Below, piece after piece: positions 1 through 7,041 of a stretch of 64,000 nucleotides of DNA. The notes beneath the pieces were generated by a model. That model was not told the DNA's origin, ran no database searches, and saw only the letters and a program-made list of their open reading frames with translations. A program made the translations under genes and the position numbers. The stretch spans positions 32,852 to 96,851 of the forward strand of contig JAKEEU010000276.1 in the NCBI GenBank assembly GCA_022616415.1, in the 5' to 3' direction. Positions within the stretch are counted from its first letter, which is position 1; the number at the start of each line of letters is the position of its first letter. This stretch comes from Candidatus Zhuqueibacterota bacterium (GTDB lineage Bacteria > Zhuqueibacterota > Zhuqueibacteria > Zhuqueibacterales > Zhuqueibacteraceae).

Positions 1-9
1 ATTGCTTTT

Positions 10-38
10 ATCCGTTGGTCGTTTTTTCATCCGTTGGA
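10..38. repeat. half of an intergenic two-box hairpin element
   Basis: Two copies of the box ATCCGTTGG lie about 19 bases apart around a T-rich spacer. This resembles one arm of the dispersed hairpin family seen complete at 938-1000, 5271-5334, 10522-10587 and 17408-17467. The other arm may lie outside the window. Confidence 0.45.
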
Positions 39-97
39 GAAATTGGTTTTAAACCTTTTTAGTTACGGTTTGTCGCGTTGTGATACTATGCCGAACT

Positions 98-907
98 CTA
101 TCGCAATCCCTCAAACAAATCCCTCTCCCGCTGGCGTCCGCCATTGACCAGACTGAAAGCGCGATAAAATTCCTGCGATCCCCATATCGCCTTGTGTTGT
201 TCTTCCGGCAAATGTGCCAATTGGTGATAGATTGACATCTGCGATTGATGGCAGGACACGGCGCGCCAAACCGTTGACCAGTGGGATGTCGTGTCGATGA
301 AAGTCGTGATCGCCCAATCGGGCCACGGCGTGGCTCGCCGCTCCACGCCATCAATATTCGTTTTTATTTCTCGCAACGCCGCTTGAAATGCCGTCCACTT
401 GGCATGGCTCCAGGCCATGTAATAAAGCTTCGAGACGCGATGGCTGGCAAGCGGCTGAGGGCTTGCATAACTCGCATCAGCCGCACAGACAATCGCCGCG
501 GTCGTCAATTGCGAGATGGCGATGTGATCTGGATGCCCGTAACCGCCCTCAGGTCCAAAGGTGATGACGACGTGTGGTTTCACCCGCCGCAAATGCGCAA
601 CGATTTTTGCGATGGCTTCATTGGGATCGGCCTGATCGAGATCGCCATCGATGTAATCCAGAAAGTTGACCTCGCAAATGCCGAGCACATTCGCCGCGGC
701 AAGCAATTCGGCTTCGCGGATTTTGGCGACGACGTCCAAACTCAGCGACTCTCTTTTATCTCCAACACGGCCGCGTTCCCCGCGCGTTGCCGTGATGAGA
801 TAAGTCTCAACGCCTTCACTGGCGTATTTGGCCAGCACGCCGCCCATGCCCAGCGATTCGTCGTCGGGATGAGCCAAGATGCATGTCAGTTTTAATTTGT
901 TTGCCAT
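98..907 (-). CDS. PIG-L (LmbE-like) family deacetylase
   Basis: A 269-residue protein of the PIG-L/LmbE zinc-dependent N-acetylglucosaminyl deacetylase family. The N-terminal metal motif AHPDDE is at residues 12-17, and the second metal motif GHPDH with the preceding TFGPEGGYG is near residues 115-128. Family members remove acetyl groups from GlcNAc-containing small molecules such as bacillithiol and mycothiol precursors, or from lipids. The substrate here cannot be read from sequence. There is no signal peptide, so it is probably cytoplasmic. The ATG start directly precedes the motif and the length is normal for the family. It is a single gene with a hairpin element just upstream (938-1000). 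Confidence 0.9.
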   Translation of the reverse strand: MANKLKLTCILAHPDDESLGMGGVLAKYASEGVETYLITATRGERGRVGDKRESLSLDVVAKIREAELLAAANVLGICEVNFLDYIDGDLDQADPNEAIAKIVAHLRRVKPHVVITFGPEGGYGHPDHIAISQLTTAAIVCAADASYASPQPLASHRVSKLYYMAWSHAKWTAFQAALREIKTNIDGVERRATPWPDWAITTFIDTTSHWSTVWRAVSCHQSQMSIYHQLAHLPEEQHKAIWGSQEFYRAFSLVNGGRQRERDLFEGLR

Positions 908-937
908 TCAATCACAGTTACAAAAGCTCTTTCGGCA

Positions 938-1000
938 ACACACGGATCAAAAACTCACGCTGAAAAGCTTTTTCCGTGTGTGTTTTTGATCCGCGTGGGC
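938..1000. repeat. intergenic two-box hairpin element
   Basis: The left arm (about 938-966) and right arm (about 970-1000) are imperfect inverted repeats sharing the core CGGATCAAAAAC and its complement. Each arm holds two boxes of the type CACACGGAT / CTCACGCTGA. The loop contains AAAAGCTTTT. It lies between the PIG-L gene and the metalloprotease-like gene. It belongs to the dispersed family described in the findings. Confidence 0.7.
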
Positions 1001-1049
1001 ACAAGAAGTTAGATTTTCTTTCTAAATGAGTATCGCAATTATTTCGCGG

Positions 1050-2006
1050 TTACTGTTCATTGCTTTTTGGCATTTCTCTTTTCAAATTCTCGGAAAGATA
1101 TTTTTGCGCTAATTTTAAGACACCCGAAGGGCCGCCCTCAACCCACTGTTGTAAGTTGTGATCATCGCCTTTGGCTTCTTGCGCAAGCCAGAGAGCGACG
1201 GTCAAAGCGCCCCACTTTTGATCAAACGGGCCCATGGATAGACCTTTCAGCAACGGCTCGGCTTCTTCATCATTGGCATGCTCCAAAGCTGAAATGCGCT
1301 TGACAAATATTGGCTGCAGCCGCGACAGAACTTCTTGAGCATGCGGGGTTAATTTTCCACCTTCCAGTATCCATTTGTCAAAAAGCGAACGGTAATTCCC
1401 CAGTCCTTCAGTCAGACATTCCCACAGCGCAAATTCGAACGGTGATTCAAGCTCCAGGCCGTGCTTTTTCCGCCAGGCCTTGTGCAACAAATGGGTAAAT
1501 TCATGGGCAAAGAACCGGTCGATTCTGCTGTTGTTCGCAGTTGTCGAGGCAGAGCCATACCAGCTATGAAGCTTACTCAGATCAAAGCCAATCGTTGTAT
1601 CAGCATTTACAAAAGCATCTTCACCTCCCAGATTTCCCAGCAAAATGGCAACCGTGTCAGGTGGAGCGACGGCCATGAAAGGTATCTGCAATGAATCAAT
1701 CATGGTTAGCCAGGTTGAGACTTTTCTCTTGATCAGGCCGGCCCACAGCGCTTCCTCTTCCGATAATCTCTTTTTACTGGCCAGGATTGCCGATAACGCT
1801 TCCTCATCATGCCGCTGACGAATGGCCTTTATCCATTCTGAAGTCACTGCACCATCGTCTGACATGCCGAGCTTAACGACGAGCGTAACGGGCGAGGAGG
1901 GAATGCTCTTTGTTTCTTGCGAGTACGTTGGGGTTGTGCCGAGGATGAGGGCGAGGCATTCGCATGTAAGGAAAAACGTCATGATGCTTCGGAACAAAAC
2001 ATTCAT
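1050..2006 (-). CDS. exported zinc metallopeptidase-like protein (HEFTH motif)
   Basis: From the ATG at 2006 the protein is about 318 residues. It opens with a signal peptide (a hydrophobic stretch ending near TYSQ), so it should be exported. The frame stays open upstream to 2114, but the signal peptide favours the internal ATG. A gluzincin-like motif, HEFTHLLHKAW, is followed about 25 residues later by ECLTEGLGNY, which could supply the third zinc ligand (Glu). No named family was recognised. The zinc-peptidase assignment rests on the HExxH plus downstream Glu pattern, and catalytic activity is unproven. It stands alone with no operon partner. Confidence 0.65.
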   Translation of the reverse strand: MNVLFRSIMTFFLTCECLALILGTTPTYSQETKSIPSSPVTLVVKLGMSDDGAVTSEWIKAIRQRHDEEALSAILASKKRLSEEEALWAGLIKRKVSTWLTMIDSLQIPFMAVAPPDTVAILLGNLGGEDAFVNADTTIGFDLSKLHSWYGSASTTANNSRIDRFFAHEFTHLLHKAWRKKHGLELESPFEFALWECLTEGLGNYRSLFDKWILEGGKLTPHAQEVLSRLQPIFVKRISALEHANDEEAEPLLKGLSMGPFDQKWGALTVALWLAQEAKGDDHNLQQWVEGGPSGVLKLAQKYLSENLKREMPKSNEQ

Positions 2007-2192
2007 AGAAGAATTAATTTTCTCAGTGCCATAACGCCAGGGCCAATGGCTGCGGAGCGAGACGGATTTGATCGAAGTCGAGGCATTGGAAACTATTACG
2101 ACAAGAAAAATCATGCCTCTGCCCCATAGTCCCTTGAATGCGCCTGTTAGGCATTTATATTTTATGATATATTACTGAGTTGAAGATGAAGT

Positions 2193-2978
2193 TCATTTAT
2201 TTTTCGATTTTTCTATCCAATTCGTGTGTGCCTTTTGATAACTCTGCGGTGCTGCGGGATGAGCCAACGGTATCCACCTAACAACTTGACGATCTCCAAT
2301 TCTTACTCCAATTGCACTTCCATAAAACTGTATTGATGAAGACAGTTTCCGTGGAAAATCTTCTAAAGGTAAAACCAATTCCTTAAAAACACGAAGTGCG
2401 GCATTGCCTAATGTGACGATTGTTTCCGGTTTTGCTTTTACCAACTCTGCTTTCAATCTCTCGAGGGAGTTGCTTAAAGCTTCTTTGACAATTTCATCCT
2501 CGTTTGGATGCCGCAATAATTTAGCTGCAGTAAGGTTGATTCTGCTAGCGAAGGGAGCGTAAGTGTTTTCAATACGTACAGCAAGGCACTGACTGCAACG
2601 ATAAGTATCAAGACAATCTGTCAACCACGCCTTCTGACTAGTAAAGCCTAGTGGCACGAGCACACGATCCCTTACCCACTTTCCTGAGCTACCATTTAGT
2701 TCCATTGCCACTGAAATGTCACCCCAAGAATTGTCAAAGTTAACTGACTTCTTCCATTCAATGATTAGCCTCTCCTCATTCTCTCCGTCCCAAAAGAAGT
2801 CTGGTTCGTTATCGATGGCAATGGCCCGAACCGGTTTGTAAGGTTTGGGTGGACGCCAAAAAACGTGAAGGGCGCTTGGATAAGCACCGAGAATAAACAA
2901 CTGACGGGGTTCAGTGATATTCAGCCTGCGCTGCAAAACAGGTTTGCCAAAAGGAAAAGTATGATTCTCATCCATCAT
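2193..2978 (-). CDS. uracil-DNA glycosylase superfamily-like protein
   Basis: About 261 residues from the ATG at 2978; a TTG at 3029 is also possible, but that start lies inside a repeat. Features resembling the UDG fold are an N-terminal LGAYPSALHV (position of the catalytic-loop motif), a central TLGNAALRVF strand-helix and a C-terminal LAHPAAP, similar to the HPS/HPA DNA-intercalation motif of family 4/5 enzymes. Paired Cys residues (DTYRCSQC) could bind metal. If it is a glycosylase it would excise uracil or another damaged base. The family match is by motif only. It is the left-most of three accessory modules bordered by duplicated maoC tails, so it is probably acquired. Confidence 0.55.
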   Translation of the reverse strand: MMDENHTFPFGKPVLQRRLNITEPRQLFILGAYPSALHVFWRPPKPYKPVRAIAIDNEPDFFWDGENEERLIIEWKKSVNFDNSWGDISVAMELNGSSGKWVRDRVLVPLGFTSQKAWLTDCLDTYRCSQCLAVRIENTYAPFASRINLTAAKLLRHPNEDEIVKEALSNSLERLKAELVKAKPETIVTLGNAALRVFKELVLPLEDFPRKLSSSIQFYGSAIGVRIGDRQVVRWIPLAHPAAPQSYQKAHTNWIEKSKNK

Positions 2979-3027
2979 CGAAGCAAGGAAATGGATTATA
3001 CGTATCGGGAGCAGTGCACACGCTCCC

Positions 3028-3239
3028 AACTTGGTTTCTGTGACAGAAAATAACTTTTCAGCCGCAATTAACTATCGACAAAACAGTACAACTTAACAAT
3101 TTCCCATGCAGAAATTTTTTCCGAGATTGATGATCTCATGGCTCAGCGAAAGGAGTAGCACCACGCCTCGCCTTCCAGCACGGTTTCTCCATCCTGGCGC
3201 TTGACGGTGATTTTGAGCTGCGTCACCGGCTTGGTGGGA
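3028..3239. repeat. duplicated maoC 3' end, copy A
   Basis: About 212 bases that closely match 4833-5043 (copy C) and 4070-4280 (copy B). On the minus strand it encodes the last ~31 codons of the MaoC-like protein, including the stop (ending GEAWCYSFR), plus about 115 downstream bases. The far end carries a near-palindrome, TTTCTGTGACAGAAA. Homology stops abruptly at 3239, next to the XRE gene. Confidence 0.9.
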
Positions 3240-3282
3240 CAAAATCGGATGTTCAAACTACCGCATCGTGAAAATCAAGCTT

Positions 3283-3771
3283 CTATCCCCGCAGTCCGAT
3301 GGAAGCACTGATAGCGCCGCCGTTTGTCAAATCGACCTTGCTTCCTATTTTAATGTCCAACACCTCAATGATTTGGTTTATCCGGGCCAAGCTGGCTTTA
3401 GCATAACTGCTTGCTTCGTAACGCTGAATCTGTTGTTCTTTAAGTCCCAATTTTTGTGCTAGTTTTTTTTGTGTTAATCCTCGCGCTATACGTGCCTGAA
3501 TCAATGCGACCGGCAGGCGCTCAAATGAGTTGACTCTAATGGTTTTGCGTTTGCCGCCCTTCAACTCTTCATATTCTTTCAATTCTTGCTGAAGTTCCTC
3601 GTACTGACTTTTTGTCGCTTCCAGTTGCGCTTTAGCCAAAGCAGGATGTATGCCTTGCACAGATGCCCGTGATATATTTCGCAGCGCTCTGGCAAACTTT
3701 TCGGCCTGGGCCTTGGTAATTTTATATTGCCTGTCATTCTTTATCATATTCCCAAAGTGCGTCGAAGTCAT
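3283..3771 (-). CDS. XRE-family HTH protein, probable antitoxin/regulator
   Basis: A 162-residue protein. The first ~80 residues are charged and helical (coiled-coil-like, rich in E, K and Q). Residues ~85-140 form an XRE/Cro-type helix-turn-helix (ARGLTQKKLAQKLGLKEQQIQRYE). ATG at 3771 or 3747 could start it; the first overlaps the upstream nucleotidyltransferase-like gene by 38 bases. The overlapping two-gene layout is typical of toxin-antitoxin or self-regulated pairs, so it probably binds its own promoter. It sits between maoC tail copies A and B. Confidence 0.75.
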   Translation of the reverse strand: MTSTHFGNMIKNDRQYKITKAQAEKFARALRNISRASVQGIHPALAKAQLEATKSQYEELQQELKEYEELKGGKRKTIRVNSFERLPVALIQARIARGLTQKKLAQKLGLKEQQIQRYEASSYAKASLARINQIIEVLDIKIGSKVDLTNGGAISASIGLRG

Positions 3772-3976
3772 TTGGCTGTTCCTTTGAGGTTACAAAACTC
3801 CCGTTGACAAAAATCCGTTTGCATCCTGCTGATTTCAGATTCCTGGCCGCTGCCTCTAAGCCCGACAACAATTTCCGTCTATGAGGTGTGCCGCCGAAAT
3901 TCCGCTTGAATTCATTCCAGCTTCCTTGGTGTATACCTAGTGGCAGTAAGCTATTGGATTTGCACTCCGGTATCAT
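3734..3976 (-). CDS. short nucleotidyltransferase-like protein (DUF6932 type)
   Basis: About 80 residues from ATG 3976. The motif FVNGSFVTSKEQPNDFD resembles the GS-x-x-T...D-x-D nucleotidyltransferase signature of the DUF6932/minimal NTase group. The N-terminus (IPEC...LLPLGIHQGSWNEF) fits the same group. It ends soon after the DFDALW motif, whereas many relatives run longer, so it may be a minimal form or a C-terminally truncated one. It overlaps the downstream XRE gene. A toxin role in this pair is an inference from the layout. Confidence 0.55.
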   Translation of the reverse strand: MIPECKSNSLLPLGIHQGSWNEFKRNFGGTPHRRKLLSGLEAAARNLKSAGCKRIFVNGSFVTSKEQPNDFDALWEYDKE

Positions 3977-4069
3977 ACACAATTATAATGTTGTGTTACT
4001 AAAAAAGCAAGTAATTTTAATTTCAACCATCAAAGTAGAGAGTTTAAAAGTGGATGACCTTACCGCGCT

Positions 4070-4284
4070 AACTTGGTTTCGATGACACAAAATGCATTTC
4101 AACTGCTGGTAATTGTGACAAAACAGGGCAACTTAACCATTTCCCGTGCAAAAATTTTTTCCAAGATTGATTGTCTCGTCGCTTACCGAAAGGTGTAGTA
4201 CCACGCCTCGCCTTCCAGCACGGTTTCTCCATCCTGGCGCTTGACGGTGATTTTGAGCCGCGTCACCGGCTTGGTGGGATGAAC
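4070..4284. repeat. duplicated maoC 3' end, copy B
   Basis: The second of three copies, more diverged than A and C. On the minus strand the reading frame ends GEAWYYTFR-stop. Its border lies inside the vapC-like gene, which it truncates. Upstream of the strong homology the frame reads HAKVLSVHP, similar in protein space to AEAEVISVHP of the main copy. This suggests copy B came from a related but diverged maoC tail rather than a simple local duplication. The far-end palindrome is degenerate here (TTTCGATGACACAAA). Confidence 0.85.
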
Positions 4285-4475
4285 TGATAGCACCTTCGCA
4301 TGCAGGATTGGTGCGTGTGAAACGATCTTTTATTTAAAGACAATCTTATAGTTTTCACATACAGCATATTCAAGCCTTGCAACAACTGATAACATGCCGG
4401 TTGATCCGCTTGATTGCGCAAGCCGAAAATCCAGATATTCGTATCGAAGACGATCCACTCATTGGCGATACTCAT
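4263..4475 (-). pseudogene. truncated PIN-domain toxin (vapC-like)
   Basis: The frame starts at ATG 4475 and overlaps the antitoxin gene by 17 bases. It encodes the PIN-domain start EWIVFDTNIWIFG with the first catalytic Asp. After about 40 residues it runs out of recognisable PIN sequence and continues into maoC tail copy B, ending at 4263. The remaining catalytic acidic residues are absent, so the toxin should be inactive. The ~100-residue loss coincides with the repeat border. Confidence 0.75.
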
Positions 4476-4746
4476 TTGCAGCAATCTCCTCTCTCGTCTG
4501 CTTAAGCGCCGCCATTACTTCCTCGGCATTCTGTTGCAGTTTCCCTTCTTTGGACAATCGCGAGCGATACGCCTGCGAGAGGGCCTGCAATTCTTGTTGA
4601 AATTGCAACTCCCTGATTTTTTCCGAAAGATGATTGTCCGGCGTGCGTGCTTTAATCTTCAGAAAAAGAACGAAGTCCAGCACTTCCGGCAAAAGCGCTG
4701 GCGGCAAGGAGTTGATTTCCTGTGCAAGGGCTTCCTGATATGTCAT
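4459..4746 (-). CDS. antitoxin-like protein, DUF2281/VapB type
   Basis: A 95-residue protein starting MTYQEAL, with a leucine/proline-rich block (INSLPPALLPEVLDFVLFL) characteristic of DUF2281-type antitoxins, then a charged C-terminal half that would wrap the toxin. It is followed with a 17-base overlap by a truncated PIN toxin gene, the canonical vapBC order. It probably represses its own operon. With the toxin broken it may be an orphan antitoxin. Confidence 0.75.
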   Translation of the reverse strand: MTYQEALAQEINSLPPALLPEVLDFVLFLKIKARTPDNHLSEKIRELQFQQELQALSQAYRSRLSKEGKLQQNAEEVMAALKQTREEIAANEYRQ

Positions 4747-4832
4747 GACTAAATCTCCAGATAGTAAATTGGGGGAAAAATTAATACATCAAGTAAAATA
4801 TAACAAACTACAAAAAGAAAATCAACTGCCCT

Positions 4833-5048
4833 AACTTGGTTTCTGCGACAGAAATAAATTTCCCGCCGTGGTTAACTAAAGACGAAACAGTAAAATTTGA
4901 CAATTTCCCGTGCAAGAATTTTTTCCAAGATTGATGATCTCATTGCTCAGCGAAAGGTGTAGCACCACGCCTCGCCTTCCAGCACGGTTTCTCCATCCTG
5001 GCGCTTGACGGTGATTTTGAGCTGCGTCACCGGCTTGGTGGGATGAAC
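4833..5048. repeat. maoC 3' end, copy C (attached to the rest of the gene)
   Basis: This copy is continuous with the MaoC-like frame 4947-5228, so it is the reference for copies A and B. It carries the near-palindrome TTTCTGCGACAGAAA at its far end and the codons ending GEAWCYTFR-stop at the near end. Homology to A stops at 5043 and to B at 5048. Confidence 0.9.
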
Positions 5049-5228
5049 CGAAATCACTTCTGCCTCGGCGGTGATGGTATCGCCGATAAAGACCGGCGCG
5101 GTGAATTTCCAGTTTTGGCTGAGAAACACGGTGCCGGATCCCGGCATGTCCATCGCCACCAGCGCGTGCAGCAGGCCGGTGGTCAGTCCGCCTTGCACAA
5201 TATAACCCGGACGAGCCTGCCCTGCCAA
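4947..5228 (-). pseudogene. MaoC-like (R)-enoyl-CoA hydratase, N-terminally truncated
   Basis: The frame gives only ~93 residues against ~130-150 for the family. It matches the C-terminal half of the hot-dog fold: IVQGGLTTGLLHALV, then MPGSGTVFLSQNWKFTAPVFIGDTI and the final strands. The N-terminal part with the catalytic Asp/His motif (D-x-N-P-x-H) is missing. Upstream, the frame reaches a stop near 5265 with no family sequence, next to a hairpin element, and the only start is TTG. It is therefore a remnant of an enoyl-CoA hydratase/dehydratase, although its 3' end has been copied twice. Confidence 0.8.
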
Positions 5229-5270
5229 TGCTCTAAGCAGGCCAGGGCCGAAACCAAAAAGTATTTATCG

Positions 5271-5334
5271 CCCACGAAAGTCGAACTCCCACGGAAATAA
5301 AAAACTTTTCCGTGTCAAGTTCCATTTCCGTGGG
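5271..5334. repeat. intergenic two-box hairpin element
   Basis: The left arm 5271-5297 and right arm 5306-5334 form a long imperfect hairpin. The boxes CCCACGAAA and CCCACGGAA lie 17 bases apart in the left arm and reappear inverted in the right arm. It directly abuts the broken 5' end of the maoC remnant. Confidence 0.75.
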
Positions 5335-5892
5335 AGAAAGTTTTTGCCTACGACCGCAGGCTTTTTTTGCAAAGATTACGCTTGTAACAGACTAAGCGTT
5401 TGAATTTGGTATTGGCGACGAAGCTTTCGTCAAAATGTAAGCATTCCAATCAACAAAATCAAGGCGAAGATTCGGCGCTCACGGGGCCACCCAATATACT
5501 CAATGTCACAAACTTTTTAAAAAAGTAAAGACAGAAAAATGGCGGGCAGAAAAATGATCCGTCCCGCTTTGCTGGAGATCAAAATCGTCATGATTCCGCA
5601 CAACGGAATGTCTACGGCTTCTCGTTGCTCCGCGCGGAGCATTTCTTTGATGATACCAAACTCCATGTTTCTGTCATTCATTTTTCTGTCTTAGCTTTTG
5701 TTCAAGCCAACTTAACATTGTCAAGCTCAGATTAGGCTCTTTAATAGTCTTGCCTCAAATCAATTTCGGCAACTGCACAAAATCTCTGAGCGTCTCGATC
5801 TTTAACACGCTGCCCAGATGCTCCCACTGCAATTCTTCCAATTTGAGGAAGCCGGCTCGGATCAAATGCCAGGTTTTCTGATGTGAGCTGAT
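5335..5892. other. non-coding stretch
   Basis: No convincing gene. It contains a GC hairpin followed by a T run near 5347-5371 (terminator-like on the + strand, without an obvious + strand gene) and the inverted-repeat element at 5526-5693. The rest shows no structure I can name. Short open frames here have no family features. Confidence 0.5.
5526..5693. repeat. inverted-repeat element, ~168 bp
   Basis: The ends are inverted repeats of GACAGAAAAATG (5530-5541 and about 5680-5691). Inside are smaller hairpins, GGCGGG...TCCCGC and ATTCCGCACAACGGAAT. No coding capacity was seen. It could be a small non-autonomous mobile element or a structured repeat. Confidence 0.55.
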
Positions 5893-7035
5893 TCAGAATC
5901 CCAACTGAAAACGTACGGCGTGATTCCAATTGACGGTCTCACCGGCATACACCCCCATTTCTTCTCCATAAAAGGCGTAATCGAGGCGGATAAGGTAGAA
6001 CCACAAACCCAGGCTAAAAGTGGGGTAGCCTTGTGAAAAACCGCCGCGCACACTCAACGTCGGCGTGATATTCGCCGCGCTGCCGAAATGGATTTTCTTT
6101 AAAAAGGTGAGATTTTGGTCGAAGGGCTGGTCAATATCGAAAGCAAAGACAATATTGTAGAGCCATTTGCCCAGACGCACCCCGGGACGGAACGCCGTGC
6201 CCAAGCGCATACTGGGATTGATTTTGTCCGGCGGCACGGGATTGTCTGCCGTGGCGCGGGCGATATTCCAATCAAATGTTGTCGAGAGCAGATCGTAGAC
6301 CGCGGCGCCAAACTGCCAGCGCCGGTTGAGCACATAGAAGGCGCCGGCATCGATGCCGAAATTGCCGGCGCGATAGAAATGGAGGTCTTCATTGCCGGAA
6401 AAACCTGAAAGGGTTTTGGTCTTGCGGGCGAGGTATCGCCGCAAATATTTGCCGGTCATCCCCAAGTGCCAATCACCGGCCGGCCCGCGCCGCCCGGCAG
6501 AAATCGTATGCGCCAAAGCAGCCATCACCTGCACGTCGCCGCGTACGCGCGCATCCACCACTGGCAGGCCGGCCGCACCCTCGAAGATCTCGTAGCTCAC
6601 CGTCCCCTCGGTAAATACGCCGGCGCCGGCACGCGGCGTCAGCACGTGCGCAGAAACCGGACCATTGACGGTGATGAGGCCGAGTTTCTGCGCCTCGGCC
6701 AAAGCGGTGGCATAGAGATTTGTCAACTGCTCATTGCTCAAGCTCTCAATCGCGTCGATCTCATCTTGATGATGGCGATAGAAGTTGTATTGATCGATCA
6801 CGCTGTTGTTAATGCGCAGGGTCACGTCGAGAAGATTGATGCGATTGTACCTCAAGCTGCGCAACAAAGCGGGATTATAGAAAAGAATGTTGTCTTCCGC
6901 AGGAACGGCCACGGCGGCGCCGCCCATGCCCAGCGAGCGCAGATTGCGTACTTGCAGGCGCGGAAATTCATGGTCTTGCCCGAATGCCGATACACAGCCG
7001 AAAACGCCAAGCGCCAGTAGCAGTAATTTTTTCAA
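5893..7035 (-). CDS. PorV/PorQ-type outer-membrane beta-barrel protein
   Basis: A 380-residue protein with a clear signal peptide ending GCVSAFGQ. The mature N-terminus contains RSLGMGGAAVAV followed by NILFYNPALL, the signature of PorV/PorQ (FadL-like) barrels of the FCB group. Alternating hydrophobic strands follow, and the protein ends in phenylalanine (RFQLGF), as outer-membrane barrels do. PorV-like proteins shuttle type IX cargo, and other members have unknown roles. It starts 6 bases after the stop of the upstream lipoprotein gene, so the two form an operon. Confidence 0.82.
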   Translation of the reverse strand: MKKLLLLALGVFGCVSAFGQDHEFPRLQVRNLRSLGMGGAAVAVPAEDNILFYNPALLRSLRYNRINLLDVTLRINNSVIDQYNFYRHHQDEIDAIESLSNEQLTNLYATALAEAQKLGLITVNGPVSAHVLTPRAGAGVFTEGTVSYEIFEGAAGLPVVDARVRGDVQVMAALAHTISAGRRGPAGDWHLGMTGKYLRRYLARKTKTLSGFSGNEDLHFYRAGNFGIDAGAFYVLNRRWQFGAAVYDLLSTTFDWNIARATADNPVPPDKINPSMRLGTAFRPGVRLGKWLYNIVFAFDIDQPFDQNLTFLKKIHFGSAANITPTLSVRGGFSQGYPTFSLGLWFYLIRLDYAFYGEEMGVYAGETVNWNHAVRFQLGF

Positions 7036-7041
7036 AGGAGA

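Noticed and set aside
281..895. Long open frame on the + strand opposite the PIG-L gene
   Set aside because: Antisense to a clear gene; its sequence follows from the codon bias of the real frame and shows no domain.
2135..2160. GCCTGTTAGGC as an integron attC-like core next to the UDG-like module
   Set aside because: One short core-like palindrome without paired R and L boxes or an integrase. The borders of the three maoC-tail copies do not carry the core, so an integron is not supported.
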